A stretch of DNA of 52,621 nucleotides from Paenibacillus sp. 1001270B_150601_E10 (GTDB lineage Bacteria; Bacillota; Bacilli; Paenibacillales; Paenibacillaceae), in assembly GCF_015558675.1 (NCBI RefSeq), contig NZ_JADMOL010000003.1, positions 40,579 through 93,199 of the forward strand, in the 5' to 3' direction. Of the stretch, positions 28,581 through 36,769 are shown piece by piece. Each line of letters begins with the position of its first letter. Position 1 is the first letter of the stretch. The notes under the pieces were generated by a model. The model saw nothing but the letters and a program-made list of their open reading frames with translations, had not been told where the DNA came from and did no database searches. The position numbers and the translations under genes were made by a program.

Positions 28581-29543
28581 TTAATAGGTAGAAATTTTTT
28601 CATGCCGCTGTATCGATAACTGAATCAATTCTTCTTCGAAATCAATAGAGAATAAATGCTGTTTGGTATGTAAAGTATGTGGCACTAGTCGTAATTCATT
28701 TAACGTAGAGAACCGATGTGTTTTCATCACATAATCAAACAATTGTAGAAAATCAGCACCTAGACCATGATTCGTTGAAGTAAATATTTGTCCATCAATA
28801 CTATTATCATCAATAAGGATGTGCCGTGCTTTATTTATGCTTTTAATAAATGATGTCTTATCTTCTACGGGAACCATAGCATCGTTTGTTCCATTGAAGC
28901 TGATAATTGAACATTGATTCGAGAACTTCTTGTATAAGTTCGGTAGATATAATATTTCATTTTCAGGCGACGTTTCGTTTGATATTAAATAATGGAAACG
29001 AATAACTTTCCCATCGGCCAATGGAAGAATACGATCGGAAATCATGTATATAGGATAAAGGTATGAAGAGTTGTCAATCAATAACTTAAACAACTGTGGG
29101 GCAAACGCATTGCATAAGTAACTTAGATATGCTCCATGGGATTGTCCATAAAGAATAATCCTTCCATAATGAATAGGTAAATTCTTGTTTTTCATAATCT
29201 GAATAACAATCAATACAGCCGTAATGTTATCTAACGCCTGCATAAATGACATATCATTAAAATTATCCAACGATTCTTCATGGATCAGTTCTGTCTGCAT
29301 AAACTCCTGTCCAAAGTAATGACATTGGACAACAATTAAGTTGTGCTTATCAGCAAAACGATCTCGCATCTTTTTGTACACATTAGAGTTCACGTTTCCA
29401 CCGTAACCAGGAATTAATAACAAAATGCCCGTATCTTTTCCCACACCTTTAGAAGGGGTTGAAAAATGTATAGTAAACTCCCTTGCGTTATTGTTATAGA
29501 TGTTGTGGTGACTCTGAATGGAGAATTCATAATGGTCTGCCAT
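28581..29543 (-). CDS. DUF2920-like alpha/beta hydrolase
   Basis: A 320-residue protein with an alpha/beta-hydrolase fold: oxyanion-loop-like LLLIPGYGGNVNSN, nucleophile elbow GQSHGAYLSYL (about residues 149-159), a candidate acid in NGTNDAMVPVE and a candidate base in TNHGLGADF. The overall pattern resembles DUF2920 proteins, some of which occur in flagellar-modification loci of Campylobacter. Strong AAGGAGG site. It is AT-rich like the glycosylation island but separated from it by csp. A role as deacylase or esterase acting on a sugar or on a flagellar component is only a guess. Confidence 0.65.
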   Translation of the reverse strand: MADHYEFSIQSHHNIYNNNAREFTIHFSTPSKGVGKDTGILLLIPGYGGNVNSNVYKKMRDRFADKHNLIVVQCHYFGQEFMQTELIHEESLDNFNDMSFMQALDNITAVLIVIQIMKNKNLPIHYGRIILYGQSHGAYLSYLCNAFAPQLFKLLIDNSSYLYPIYMISDRILPLADGKVIRFHYLISNETSPENEILYLPNLYKKFSNQCSIISFNGTNDAMVPVEDKTSFIKSINKARHILIDDNSIDGQIFTSTNHGLGADFLQLFDYVMKTHRFSTLNELRLVPHTLHTKQHLFSIDFEEELIQLSIQRHEKISTY

Positions 29544-29565
29544 TACCCTGCCTCCTTAAAATAAA

Positions 29566-29597
29566 AATAAAAACCCCCAGCGAAAGCTGAGGGTTAG
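29566..29597 (-). terminator. Intrinsic terminator of csp
   Basis: On minus, AACCCTCAGC pairs with GCTGGGGGTT around TTTC (one wobble), followed by TTTATTTTTA. It lies about 40 nt after the csp stop and isolates csp from the DUF2920 gene. Confidence 0.9.
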
Positions 29598-29637
29598 CTA
29601 ATCGAAATCATATAAAATACGGCGATTGCCGGTATAA

Positions 29638-29835
29638 TTACAATTTGATTACGTTAGCAGCTTGTGGTCCGCGAGCGCCTTCCACGATATCAAATTCTAC
29701 AGCTTGGCCTTCTTCCAAAGTTTTGAATCCTTCGGATTGGATAGCGGAGAAGTGAACGAATACGTCGTTACCTTCTGCAGTTTCGATGAAGCCGTAACCT
29801 TTTTCTGCGTTGAACCATTTAACTTTACCTTGCAT
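29638..29835 (-). CDS. Cold-shock protein, CspA family
   Basis: A 65-residue single-stranded nucleic-acid chaperone. Both RNA-binding motifs are present: KGYGFI (RNP1) and VFVHF (RNP2). The start at 29835 follows AAGGGATG and gives [13 protein letters not shown]; an in-frame start 8 codons earlier is poorly placed. It is monocistronic, with a near-perfect SigA promoter (29889-29917), a 5'-terminal hairpin and a terminator. Which Bacillus paralogue (CspB, C or D) it matches cannot be told. Confidence 0.95.
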   Translation of the reverse strand: MQGKVKWFNAEKGYGFIETAEGNDVFVHFSAIQSEGFKTLEEGQAVEFDIVEGARGPQAANVIKL

Positions 29836-29863
29836 GTAAATACATCCCTTCATCTTCAAATCC

Positions 29864-29881
29864 GTGAGGTATGGCCCTCAC
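29864..29881 (-). other. 5'-end hairpin of the csp mRNA
   Basis: On minus, GTGAGG, GCCATA loop, CCTCAC: a perfect 6-bp stem that begins where transcription is expected to start (about 7 nt after the -10). It may protect the mRNA 5' end or respond to temperature. Confidence 0.6.
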
Positions 29882-29888
29882 AATTTCG

Positions 29889-29917
29889 ACTATATCACCC
29901 GCTGGAAGCGGTGTCAA
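29889..29917 (-). promoter_or_regulatory. SigA promoter of csp
   Basis: On minus, perfect TTGACA (29917-29912), 17 nt, TATAGT (29894-29889). The spacer holds an inverted repeat ACCGC, TTCCA, GCGGGT that could bind a regulator. Confidence 0.9.
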
Positions 29918-30121
29918 TGTTAATATTGGAAAAAAAATATTTTTCGACAAAACCGCTCCTAGACAGACATTACTAGACATTTTTAGCTTTTTTGATAATT
30001 TAATTATAGTAATTTTTGCGTTTGAAATAGTGCCTGCAAATATTTATATATTATCCTCAGATACATTACTAGGAGCGCAAGAAATTCATCGATAAATATT
30101 ATATTTATTTTGTATATCCTT

Positions 30122-30874
30122 TCACATCATGAGACGAATATTATCGTATATATCTTTATATCCCTGATCATCATTCAGAATTTTTTTATGAATGTACTCC
30201 ATCCACTCAAAATCTTCTTCACTATCTATATCTAACACTAATGTATCTTTCATCTCAACTATTCCACATTTACCATCAAACAGATAGTTGTTACGTTCCA
30301 AAAAACCAGGAGAATAAGCATATATTGAGGCGTTCATATCAAAAGATTGTGGGGTTTGTTGTCTAGCCGTGTATCTTGATTGTTTTATAAGGCTGACTGC
30401 TCCCCTATCCTCCTCAACCATATTAAAATACGGACTTCTTCTCGATTTAACAACTGTAAAAATGACATCAAATTCCGGATGTTTTTTTTTTGCTTCAATT
30501 ACATTCTTTATATCAATTACAGTCCGTATAGGAGATGTAATGTCCAAGTCCACTACCATATCATAGTTTAGAGCTGTCAACTCTCTAACTCGCAAATAGG
30601 TGTCCTTGATGACATTAAACTTTGAAACATGGTCACCAGCCAAAGACTCATCTCGTTCAACAGTTATAGATTCTTTTATTACTCCTGATAATTGAGCTAA
30701 CTCATAACTGTCTGAGTTTACTGCCACATCAAAATGATCTGTACTATTCTTTTTCGATAATTGGATAGCTGAAAATGTATATAAGGCCAAGGGGTATCCA
30801 TTCATGGTCCTAACAATTTTGTTTTTTACTCCTTTAGAACCTCTTCTGCCACATACCGTGAAGAGTATATTCAT
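30122..30874 (-). CDS. Acylneuraminate / legionaminate cytidylyltransferase
   Basis: Activates a nonulosonic acid with CTP to the CMP-sugar used by the glycosyltransferase. 250 residues, with the N-terminal nucleotide loop FTVCGRRGSKGVKNK and the metal-binding segment VVDLDITSPIRTVID. Downstream conserved pieces include RYTARQQTPQSFDMNASIYA. It is the last gene of the island, overlapping the preceding oxidoreductase by 4 nt (ATGA). The context with LegB/C/G/I homologues suggests CMP-legionaminate (LegF/PtmB-like) rather than CMP-sialic acid; substrate is inferred. Confidence 0.85.
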   Translation of the reverse strand: MNILFTVCGRRGSKGVKNKIVRTMNGYPLALYTFSAIQLSKKNSTDHFDVAVNSDSYELAQLSGVIKESITVERDESLAGDHVSKFNVIKDTYLRVRELTALNYDMVVDLDITSPIRTVIDIKNVIEAKKKHPEFDVIFTVVKSRRSPYFNMVEEDRGAVSLIKQSRYTARQQTPQSFDMNASIYAYSPGFLERNNYLFDGKCGIVEMKDTLVLDIDSEEDFEWMEYIHKKILNDDQGYKDIYDNIRLMM

Positions 30875-31791
30875 GTGTTAATCTCCCCTTTAGCAAGCTT
30901 CAACACATCAATCGCATTGTTTAGATCATTCCAATTGTCTTGACAATGTATCACTTGTTCTATGAAATACTTCATTTCTTCTATGTACATTTCATTAACG
31001 TCCCTTTTCATGTCCACAATCTGTCCGTACCTTTGTGAAGACAAAGTATCATTAAGCAAGTCACAAACGACAAGATCATCATTTGTTATAATCTCTATTT
31101 TTCTTTGTGAGAAAACCCCAAAGTAATCCAAGTGGACCTCGATAACTTTATCCTCGTATTCTAAAAGATAGAGTGCAAGATCGTTACTTTCAATAGAAAG
31201 GTCTGATGTTTTCAAAAGAAGATGCTTCTTTTGTTTTGGAAAGCCGAATAACCACGTTACATAATCAAGCTCGTGAATGCAATCCAACTCTACCCCTCCG
31301 CCAAGTTCTCGGGAAGCTGAGTAACTTTTTCTATAGTCTCCTTTACGCCAAGTCGGCAAATAAGAAGAACACATTATTCTAGCAGAATAAATTCTTTTGT
31401 CCTCTAAGTAAGTCTTTAAGTAACTCATGATTGGCTTGTATCTCAATGGTGCTGCAACATATACTTTACTAGGGTCTATCGAAGTATTAACTCGATAGTT
31501 GGGGTGATCGAATACCGGTTTCTCTATAAAGAAAAATTTCGATTTCTCATTCATTAGATTCAACGTTTCAAAATGGATAGCTGTTGGATTCGTTATAAAA
31601 GTAGCATCATAATGATCATTAATTTGATCGCATTCAAATATACATTTATCTAAACCCTCTATTTTTTCATCTGTAGCCTTTGTTCGGTAAGCATGAACTT
31701 CCAAATCAACACTATTTTCGCGATATAGCGTGATTAAATTTTGCAAGTGTCTTTTCCCAATCGAACCTAGCCCGAAAAAAATAACCTTCAC
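30871..31791 (-). CDS. Gfo/Idh/MocA-family oxidoreductase, canonical active site
   Basis: A 306-residue NAD(P)-dependent sugar oxidoreductase. The Rossmann motif FFGLGSIGKRH opens the protein. The family lysine lies in FFIEKPVFDH (EKP) and the catalytic Asp/His region in ELGGGVELDCIHELDYVTWL. GTG start, 1 nt after the stop of the sister gene, so the two are translationally coupled. It probably modifies a nonulosonate or its precursor; the exact substrate is unknown. Confidence 0.8.
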   Translation of the reverse strand: MKVIFFGLGSIGKRHLQNLITLYRENSVDLEVHAYRTKATDEKIEGLDKCIFECDQINDHYDATFITNPTAIHFETLNLMNEKSKFFFIEKPVFDHPNYRVNTSIDPSKVYVAAPLRYKPIMSYLKTYLEDKRIYSARIMCSSYLPTWRKGDYRKSYSASRELGGGVELDCIHELDYVTWLFGFPKQKKHLLLKTSDLSIESNDLALYLLEYEDKVIEVHLDYFGVFSQRKIEIITNDDLVVCDLLNDTLSSQRYGQIVDMKRDVNEMYIEEMKYFIEQVIHCQDNWNDLNNAIDVLKLAKGEINT

Positions 31792-31792
31792 A

Positions 31793-32779
31793 CTATAGTT
31801 CTCCTTCTATTCGATCAATAATTTGCAGTATCTCCCTGTCCTTTTCAAACGAATATCTTGGGGAAATAGATTTGGTCATAATCATCTCCCAAAATTCTTT
31901 AATCTCCTCATAATATGCATCTTCAATAATGGATTTTGAGTATGCGTTATCTTTCATGTATCGTTCATATAAACATATAGGTTCCATCTGATTAATGTTG
32001 TCATTCCAAACTTCTAATCCTAAAGGCGACCCGTCCCAATGAATTTGAAGTTCCTCGCCTATAATTTGGAAATCTCTTCTTGCAACTCTTGAAACCACAT
32101 CAATATTAACACTACCAACAATTCCATTTCTATGCCTTATTATTACGCTGTAGTAATCTGGATAATCGATATCCAGACTAGTCAACTCGCTCTTTTCAAC
32201 ATGAAAGCTCTCAATATCCCCGAAGACATCAACTAACCAAGGAAGTTCAATAGCAAATATCTCTCTACATCCATTGGTTCTTTTATTAGAGATGAAGAAA
32301 TCCTGATATGATTCCCATGGATGCCAATCTTTAAGATACTGACCAACATGATATCTATAGGATATTTTCTTATTGCTCGCATCAACTAGTGATCCTATAT
32401 ATTGCACTTCCTTGCGGTATAGCATAGTAGAAGATAAGAATAGCACTTTTTCTTGCTCCTGTGCTATTTGCATCACTTCAGCATAGTAGTTATGCAGCAA
32501 ATTAATCTCGGTAAATATATGTGAAGAATAAGTTAGTGCTTCTTTAATTATTTCTTCATGACTTAAAGGAGATGTACATACCATTACAGCATCAGCAATA
32601 GTATAATTGAACAATTCGGATAATGTACTATATGTACTGATTCCGAATAGACTGGCCACTTCAGATCTTCGATCTTCCCTTAGATCTATACCGAATATAT
32701 TTATATTTGATAAGTATTGTTTTACTAGTCCTATCCTTCTCTTTCCCATAGAGCCTAGCCCTACAACCGCAATGTTCAC
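31793..32779 (-). CDS. Gfo/Idh/MocA-family protein lacking the usual catalytic lysine
   Basis: A 328-residue protein with an intact N-terminal nucleotide-binding motif (VVGLGSMGKRRIG) and family fold. The position of the EKP motif reads HIFTEINLLHN, so the catalytic Lys is absent, and the downstream GG..DxxxH motif is replaced by NGCREIFAIELPWLVDVFG. GTG start behind GAGGGG. It is directly followed by a canonical family member. It may be a partner subunit, a non-redox cofactor-binding protein, or an enzyme with altered chemistry. Confidence 0.72.
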   Translation of the reverse strand: MNIAVVGLGSMGKRRIGLVKQYLSNINIFGIDLREDRRSEVASLFGISTYSTLSELFNYTIADAVMVCTSPLSHEEIIKEALTYSSHIFTEINLLHNYYAEVMQIAQEQEKVLFLSSTMLYRKEVQYIGSLVDASNKKISYRYHVGQYLKDWHPWESYQDFFISNKRTNGCREIFAIELPWLVDVFGDIESFHVEKSELTSLDIDYPDYYSVIIRHRNGIVGSVNIDVVSRVARRDFQIIGEELQIHWDGSPLGLEVWNDNINQMEPICLYERYMKDNAYSKSIIEDAYYEEIKEFWEMIMTKSISPRYSFEKDREILQIIDRIEGEL

Positions 32780-32815
32780 AATCTTCTTCCCCTCATTTGC
32801 CTGAGATATAAGTAA

Positions 32816-33868
32816 TTAAATAATGCCTGCTTCAACATCAACATTTGCTTTTTTAAAATCGTCCATCTTCCCTATATCAATCCAATACTCTCTTATTGGA
32901 AATACTGCGGTTTCTTCTTTACGAATAATAAGTTCATTAAATAGCTCTGGCATATCATAGTATTTGTCCTTGGGTATGTATTCCAGTGCATTTGGATGCA
33001 GAACGTATAGACCTCCATTAATAAAGAAACGCTGCTTAGGTTTCTCCTCAATAGATAGAAGCTTATGTTCGTTAACGGTAACAACTCCATAAGGTATTTG
33101 ATACTCATGTTCTCTCACACACATTGTACCCATTGATTTATGCTGTATATGATACTCAAGCAGCTGTTCGAAGTTAACTTTTGTAAGTAAATCGCCATTC
33201 ATAACGAAAAATGACTCGGTTAAGTTTTTCTCTTTTAAATAGCTTAAAGCGCCCGCTGTGCCTAGTCGTTGTGTTTCGTGTATATACTCTATCTCAGCGC
33301 CCCATTTTGAACCGTTTCCAAAGTATTCTTCGATCATTTCAGCGTGGTAATTTACAGAAATGAAAAATTTATAATATCCAAACTCAATAAAGTTCTCAAT
33401 GATCATTTCTAATATGGGCTTCTCACCAAGCTTTAAAAGTGGTTTTGGGCAGTTTTCAGTTAACGGTCGTAATCTTGTCCCCAAACCACCTGCCATTAAT
33501 ACTACTGGATTCGTATATAATCGTTTCTCATAAAATTGATCTAGATGATCCACCCGAATAACTTGATTGTCTTCATTTAATATCGGGATCTGCTTCAATC
33601 GTTTCTTTTTCATTTTATTGAAAATACTCTCCCGATTATCTCCAATACGAGCCGTGACAGGATTCCGGTTCATAATATCCGTTACTGGGTTTTGCAGGGA
33701 GATCCCTTTTAATATTCCTCTTCTAATATCACCATCTGTTATGGTGCCTAGGAGATGGAAGGAAGAATCAACGACAATAGCAATTTGTAATCCCGTTGAG
33801 TCTATCCTCTCAATAACTTGAAGCACCGTTAATTCAGAACTGACCATAACCCTCTTCCAATCAGTCAT
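32816..33868 (-). CDS. CBS-domain sugar-1-phosphate nucleotidyltransferase (PtmE-like)
   Basis: 350 residues: two N-terminal CBS motifs (about 1-115, with TITDGDIRRGIL) and a C-terminal nucleotidyltransferase domain (about 118-350) with VVLMAGGLGTRLRPLTENCPKPLLKLG and FFVMNGDLLTKVNF. This fused architecture matches PtmE, the glucosamine-1-phosphate guanylyltransferase of the Campylobacter legionaminic pathway, which starts from a GDP-sugar. The CBS pair suggests control by an adenine nucleotide (inference). It overlaps the end of the preceding neuD-like gene by 1 nt (TAATG). Confidence 0.8.
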   Translation of the reverse strand: MTDWKRVMVSSELTVLQVIERIDSTGLQIAIVVDSSFHLLGTITDGDIRRGILKGISLQNPVTDIMNRNPVTARIGDNRESIFNKMKKKRLKQIPILNEDNQVIRVDHLDQFYEKRLYTNPVVLMAGGLGTRLRPLTENCPKPLLKLGEKPILEMIIENFIEFGYYKFFISVNYHAEMIEEYFGNGSKWGAEIEYIHETQRLGTAGALSYLKEKNLTESFFVMNGDLLTKVNFEQLLEYHIQHKSMGTMCVREHEYQIPYGVVTVNEHKLLSIEEKPKQRFFINGGLYVLHPNALEYIPKDKYYDMPELFNELIIRKEETAVFPIREYWIDIGKMDDFKKANVDVEAGII

Positions 33869-34497
33869 TACTTCACCTCCCTAGCAGGAACCCCTATGAC
33901 TTTTTTACAGGCTTGGACAGAATTCACAACAACTGCTCCTGCCCCAACAATAGACCCGTTCCCCACACTCAATTGCTGAATAATTGTTGCACCTGCTCCG
34001 ATTAGACAGGATGATCCAATATGTACCGAACCACACAGGGTTACGCCTGGAGCAATATGAGAATGACTTTCTATAATACAATCATGGTCAACAATTGCTC
34101 CTGTGTTAATAATTACATTGTCCGATATCATTGTTCCCGCTTGTATGACAGCACCAGCCATCACTTGAACTCCTTTTCCGTAGGAGGCGCTGGGTGAAAT
34201 CGTAGCACTTTTATGAACTACTGATCTAAACGTATAACCCTTATCGCTAAATTCCTTATATATTCGATCTCTAATAGACTCATTTGAGATTTTCCCTACT
34301 CCTAAAACAAGATCAATATCTTCTGGTAAGTATGAATATATAATCGTATCATCACCCAGATAGTTTAGATCTTTTAATTTAGACTCATGATGAAACGGAT
34401 CAGTGTAACCTAATAGATAAATATTTTGCTGCATTAAAATGTCATAAAGCACCTTGGCATGTCCGCCACTTCCTAAAATGATAACCGGCTTACTCAT
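33868..34497 (-). CDS. NeuD/PglD-like sugar O- or N-acetyltransferase
   Basis: 209 residues: an N-terminal Rossmann-like PglD domain (VIILGSGGHAKVLYD) and a C-terminal left-handed beta-helix of hexapeptide repeats (about 95-200, for example VIINTGAIVDHDCIIESHSHIAPGV, with the likely catalytic His). PglD-type enzymes N-acetylate 4-amino sugars, whereas NeuD O-acetylates sialic acid. Next to LegC and LegG homologues the first role (LegH step) is the more useful, but sequence does not decide it. AAGGTGATGG site precedes the ATG. Confidence 0.78.
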   Translation of the reverse strand: MSKPVIILGSGGHAKVLYDILMQQNIYLLGYTDPFHHESKLKDLNYLGDDTIIYSYLPEDIDLVLGVGKISNESIRDRIYKEFSDKGYTFRSVVHKSATISPSASYGKGVQVMAGAVIQAGTMISDNVIINTGAIVDHDCIIESHSHIAPGVTLCGSVHIGSSCLIGAGATIIQQLSVGNGSIVGAGAVVVNSVQACKKVIGVPAREVK

Positions 34498-34527
34498 CCC
34501 ATCACCTTTTTTATACTGATCGTCGTC

Positions 34528-35598
34528 TTACAAAACTTCATCTTTGTTATAATTACGGTCGGCTGGCGTCCCCAACAAATCCCAATATAGCATTGGAGAT
34601 TTACCTGTACCTGGCCTTTTTGTTGTTAAATTATCCAATGTCCAAACATCACCTTTTCGGACACTTTTGGAGGCAACAAGGCTTTTTCTAGCCACTTCGA
34701 TATTTTTGTACTCCGATTTAGAAGGTACCTTAATACCGCTACCTAGGGCTTGCTCAACTTGACGGATAGATAACACAAGGTCTTTTAGCTCACAAGGAGT
34801 CAGCGATGCTTGATGATCTGGTCCAGGGAGATTTTTATCCAAAGTAAAATGTTTTTCAATAATGGTAGCCCCTAAGGCGATTGAAGCCACAGACACTGCA
34901 ATTCCAGGAGTATGATCTGAGAGACCAGTAGCTAATTGAAAACAGTTTTTCAATGTCGAAATTGCTTTTAAATTCACTTCGTTGAACGGAGTAGGATATT
35001 CTGTCGTACAATGCAGCAAAGAAACTTTTTGTTTCAGGATATCCTGCCCTTCTTGCGATCTATAAAATTGTTTGATATTAGATTCTGAGGACGGAGGATC
35101 GAGGTGCATATATCCATATGCTAATATACCTAGCGCCTCTTCTATTTCACCTAAAGTGCTCATTCCAGTTGATAGAATAACAGGTACCCCAAATCGAGCT
35201 ATCTCATACAAAAAGGGGGCATTTGTAAGATCCCCTGAGGAGATTTTTAATTTCTTCAATCCACAATCATTTACTAAGAAATTTAGACTTTTATGATCAA
35301 ATGGGGTTGATAAAAATTCAATCCCTTCATAGGAACACAGTTCCATTAATTCATAATGAGCCTTTTCAGATAATTCCAGTTTTTTCAGCATGCTATATTG
35401 AGTATCATCACCGGATGTTTTTTTCTGATATTCTGCTTTTGAGGCTTGCTTTGTTACTAATTGATCGGCTTTAAATGTCTGAAATTTTATTGCATTTACA
35501 CCAGCTTGAGCAGCATTGCACACAAGCTCCTTAGCCATGTCAATAGAACCGTTATGATTAACTCCCGCTTCGGCGATAATATATACTGATTTACTCAT
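34528..35598 (-). CDS. Nonulosonate (legionaminate-type) synthase, NeuB family
   Basis: Condenses a 6-deoxy-diacetamido hexose with phosphoenolpyruvate to form the nine-carbon sugar. 356 residues: an N-terminal TIM barrel with YIIAEAGVNHNGSIDMAKELV and VILSTGMSTLGEIEEAL, and HCTTEYPTPFNEVNL, plus a C-terminal SAF (antifreeze-like) domain (about 285-350, ARKSLVASKSVRKGDV). The start at 35598 follows AAAGGTG, 4 nt after the preceding gene. LegI versus NeuB specificity is inferred from the neighbouring LegB and LegC homologues. Confidence 0.87.
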   Translation of the reverse strand: MSKSVYIIAEAGVNHNGSIDMAKELVCNAAQAGVNAIKFQTFKADQLVTKQASKAEYQKKTSGDDTQYSMLKKLELSEKAHYELMELCSYEGIEFLSTPFDHKSLNFLVNDCGLKKLKISSGDLTNAPFLYEIARFGVPVILSTGMSTLGEIEEALGILAYGYMHLDPPSSESNIKQFYRSQEGQDILKQKVSLLHCTTEYPTPFNEVNLKAISTLKNCFQLATGLSDHTPGIAVSVASIALGATIIEKHFTLDKNLPGPDHQASLTPCELKDLVLSIRQVEQALGSGIKVPSKSEYKNIEVARKSLVASKSVRKGDVWTLDNLTTKRPGTGKSPMLYWDLLGTPADRNYNKDEVL

Positions 35599-35602
35599 AA
35601 AG

Positions 35603-36766
35603 CTACACCTTTCCCAAATCATAAAATGTCTTCGTTGTTCCATGGCTTAGATCTAATGCTTTTAAAGAGTCTTTTATACGGCCCGACGCATTCCCGATAC
35701 CATAGACAGACTCAACACAATTTAGCTTTTGCTGAAATTCTGGAGAGATAGCTATTCTTATTGCGTTGGTAATGGATTCCGTAGTCTCCTTGCAATCAAT
35801 CACGGAGTCACTTCTCAATCTTCCTTTTTGCCGATCCCCGATATTTACCGTTGCAACCCGAATTGCAGGTGCTTCTATAATGCCACTGGACGAATTCCCT
35901 ATAACAGCAGCGGCATTCTTCATAGCACTTAAATATCTCGACTGACCTAGAGATGTATGCAAGTATACCCGTTCTGTATTAGCGTCCTTATACTTCTCTA
36001 GCTGAGAAATTAGCGTTCTTCCTCCTGGGTCAGCATTTGGTTTTGTAATCAATACATTATAATCAGGAAACTCATCTAACGAGGATAACAATTCGCCCAA
36101 ACACAAAACGGGATCTTTTACCCCCAAAGTCACTGGATGATAGGTTATAAGAAAGTAAGGCTTATCTAAAGGGAAATTGAGCTGCATAGACAATTCTTTT
36201 CTAGATAAAGTAGGAGTTTTAGAAATATGATCTAGTCCAGGCGCACCGTAATTAAATACTCGTTCTGGGTGTTCACCCAATTGGATGACACGATTCCTGT
36301 ACTCTTCACAAGCAGTGTAATGAACATATGCCATTTTTGTAATGCTGTGTCGAATAGCCTCATCAATTGCACCTTCGGTTACTTCTCCTCCGTACAAGTG
36401 AGCAATAGGGATTTTAGCGAACATTGCTGCCTGAGCAGCAGCTAATGTCTCGAATCGATCACCTGTTAACACAACAATATCAGGTTCCAAATAATTAAAC
36501 GCTTCTGCAAAACCAATTACACCTAATCCTACAGATTGGCTCATAGCTTTTGTTGTGTCACTTGAAAGCAACATATCTACTCTCCAATCTATCGCAAAAC
36601 CATCTTTCTCAATAACTTTGTACGTATTACCAAACTCAGGCGACAAATGCATACCTGTTACAATCACTTGTAGTTTCAATTCCGGATCATCTTGAATTTC
36701 TCGGAGAAGCCAGTAGATCAATCCATAGTCTGCTCTAGTTCCAGTGACCACTGCTATCCTGCGCAT
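35603..36766 (-). CDS. Hydrolysing NDP-sugar 2-epimerase, NeuC/LegG family
   Basis: Removes the nucleotide and inverts C2 to give the free sugar for the synthase. 387 residues with the GT-B-like start RRIAVVTGTRADYGLIYWLL, VLTGDRFETLAAAQAAMF, and the nucleotide-binding VIGNSSSGIIEAPAIRV. It is followed after 4 nt by the NeuB-family gene and preceded after 3 nt by LegC, so all are co-translated. With LegB and LegC upstream, the expected substrate is NDP-diacetylbacillosamine rather than UDP-GlcNAc. Confidence 0.87.
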   Translation of the reverse strand: MRRIAVVTGTRADYGLIYWLLREIQDDPELKLQVIVTGMHLSPEFGNTYKVIEKDGFAIDWRVDMLLSSDTTKAMSQSVGLGVIGFAEAFNYLEPDIVVLTGDRFETLAAAQAAMFAKIPIAHLYGGEVTEGAIDEAIRHSITKMAYVHYTACEEYRNRVIQLGEHPERVFNYGAPGLDHISKTPTLSRKELSMQLNFPLDKPYFLITYHPVTLGVKDPVLCLGELLSSLDEFPDYNVLITKPNADPGGRTLISQLEKYKDANTERVYLHTSLGQSRYLSAMKNAAAVIGNSSSGIIEAPAIRVATVNIGDRQKGRLRSDSVIDCKETTESITNAIRIAISPEFQQKLNCVESVYGIGNASGRIKDSLKALDLSHGTTKTFYDLGKV

Positions 36767-36769
36767 ATA

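Noticed and set aside
35599-35643. N-terminal extension of the NeuB-family protein
   Set aside because: It would overlap the NeuC-family gene and lacks the conserved start; AAAGGTG supports 35598.
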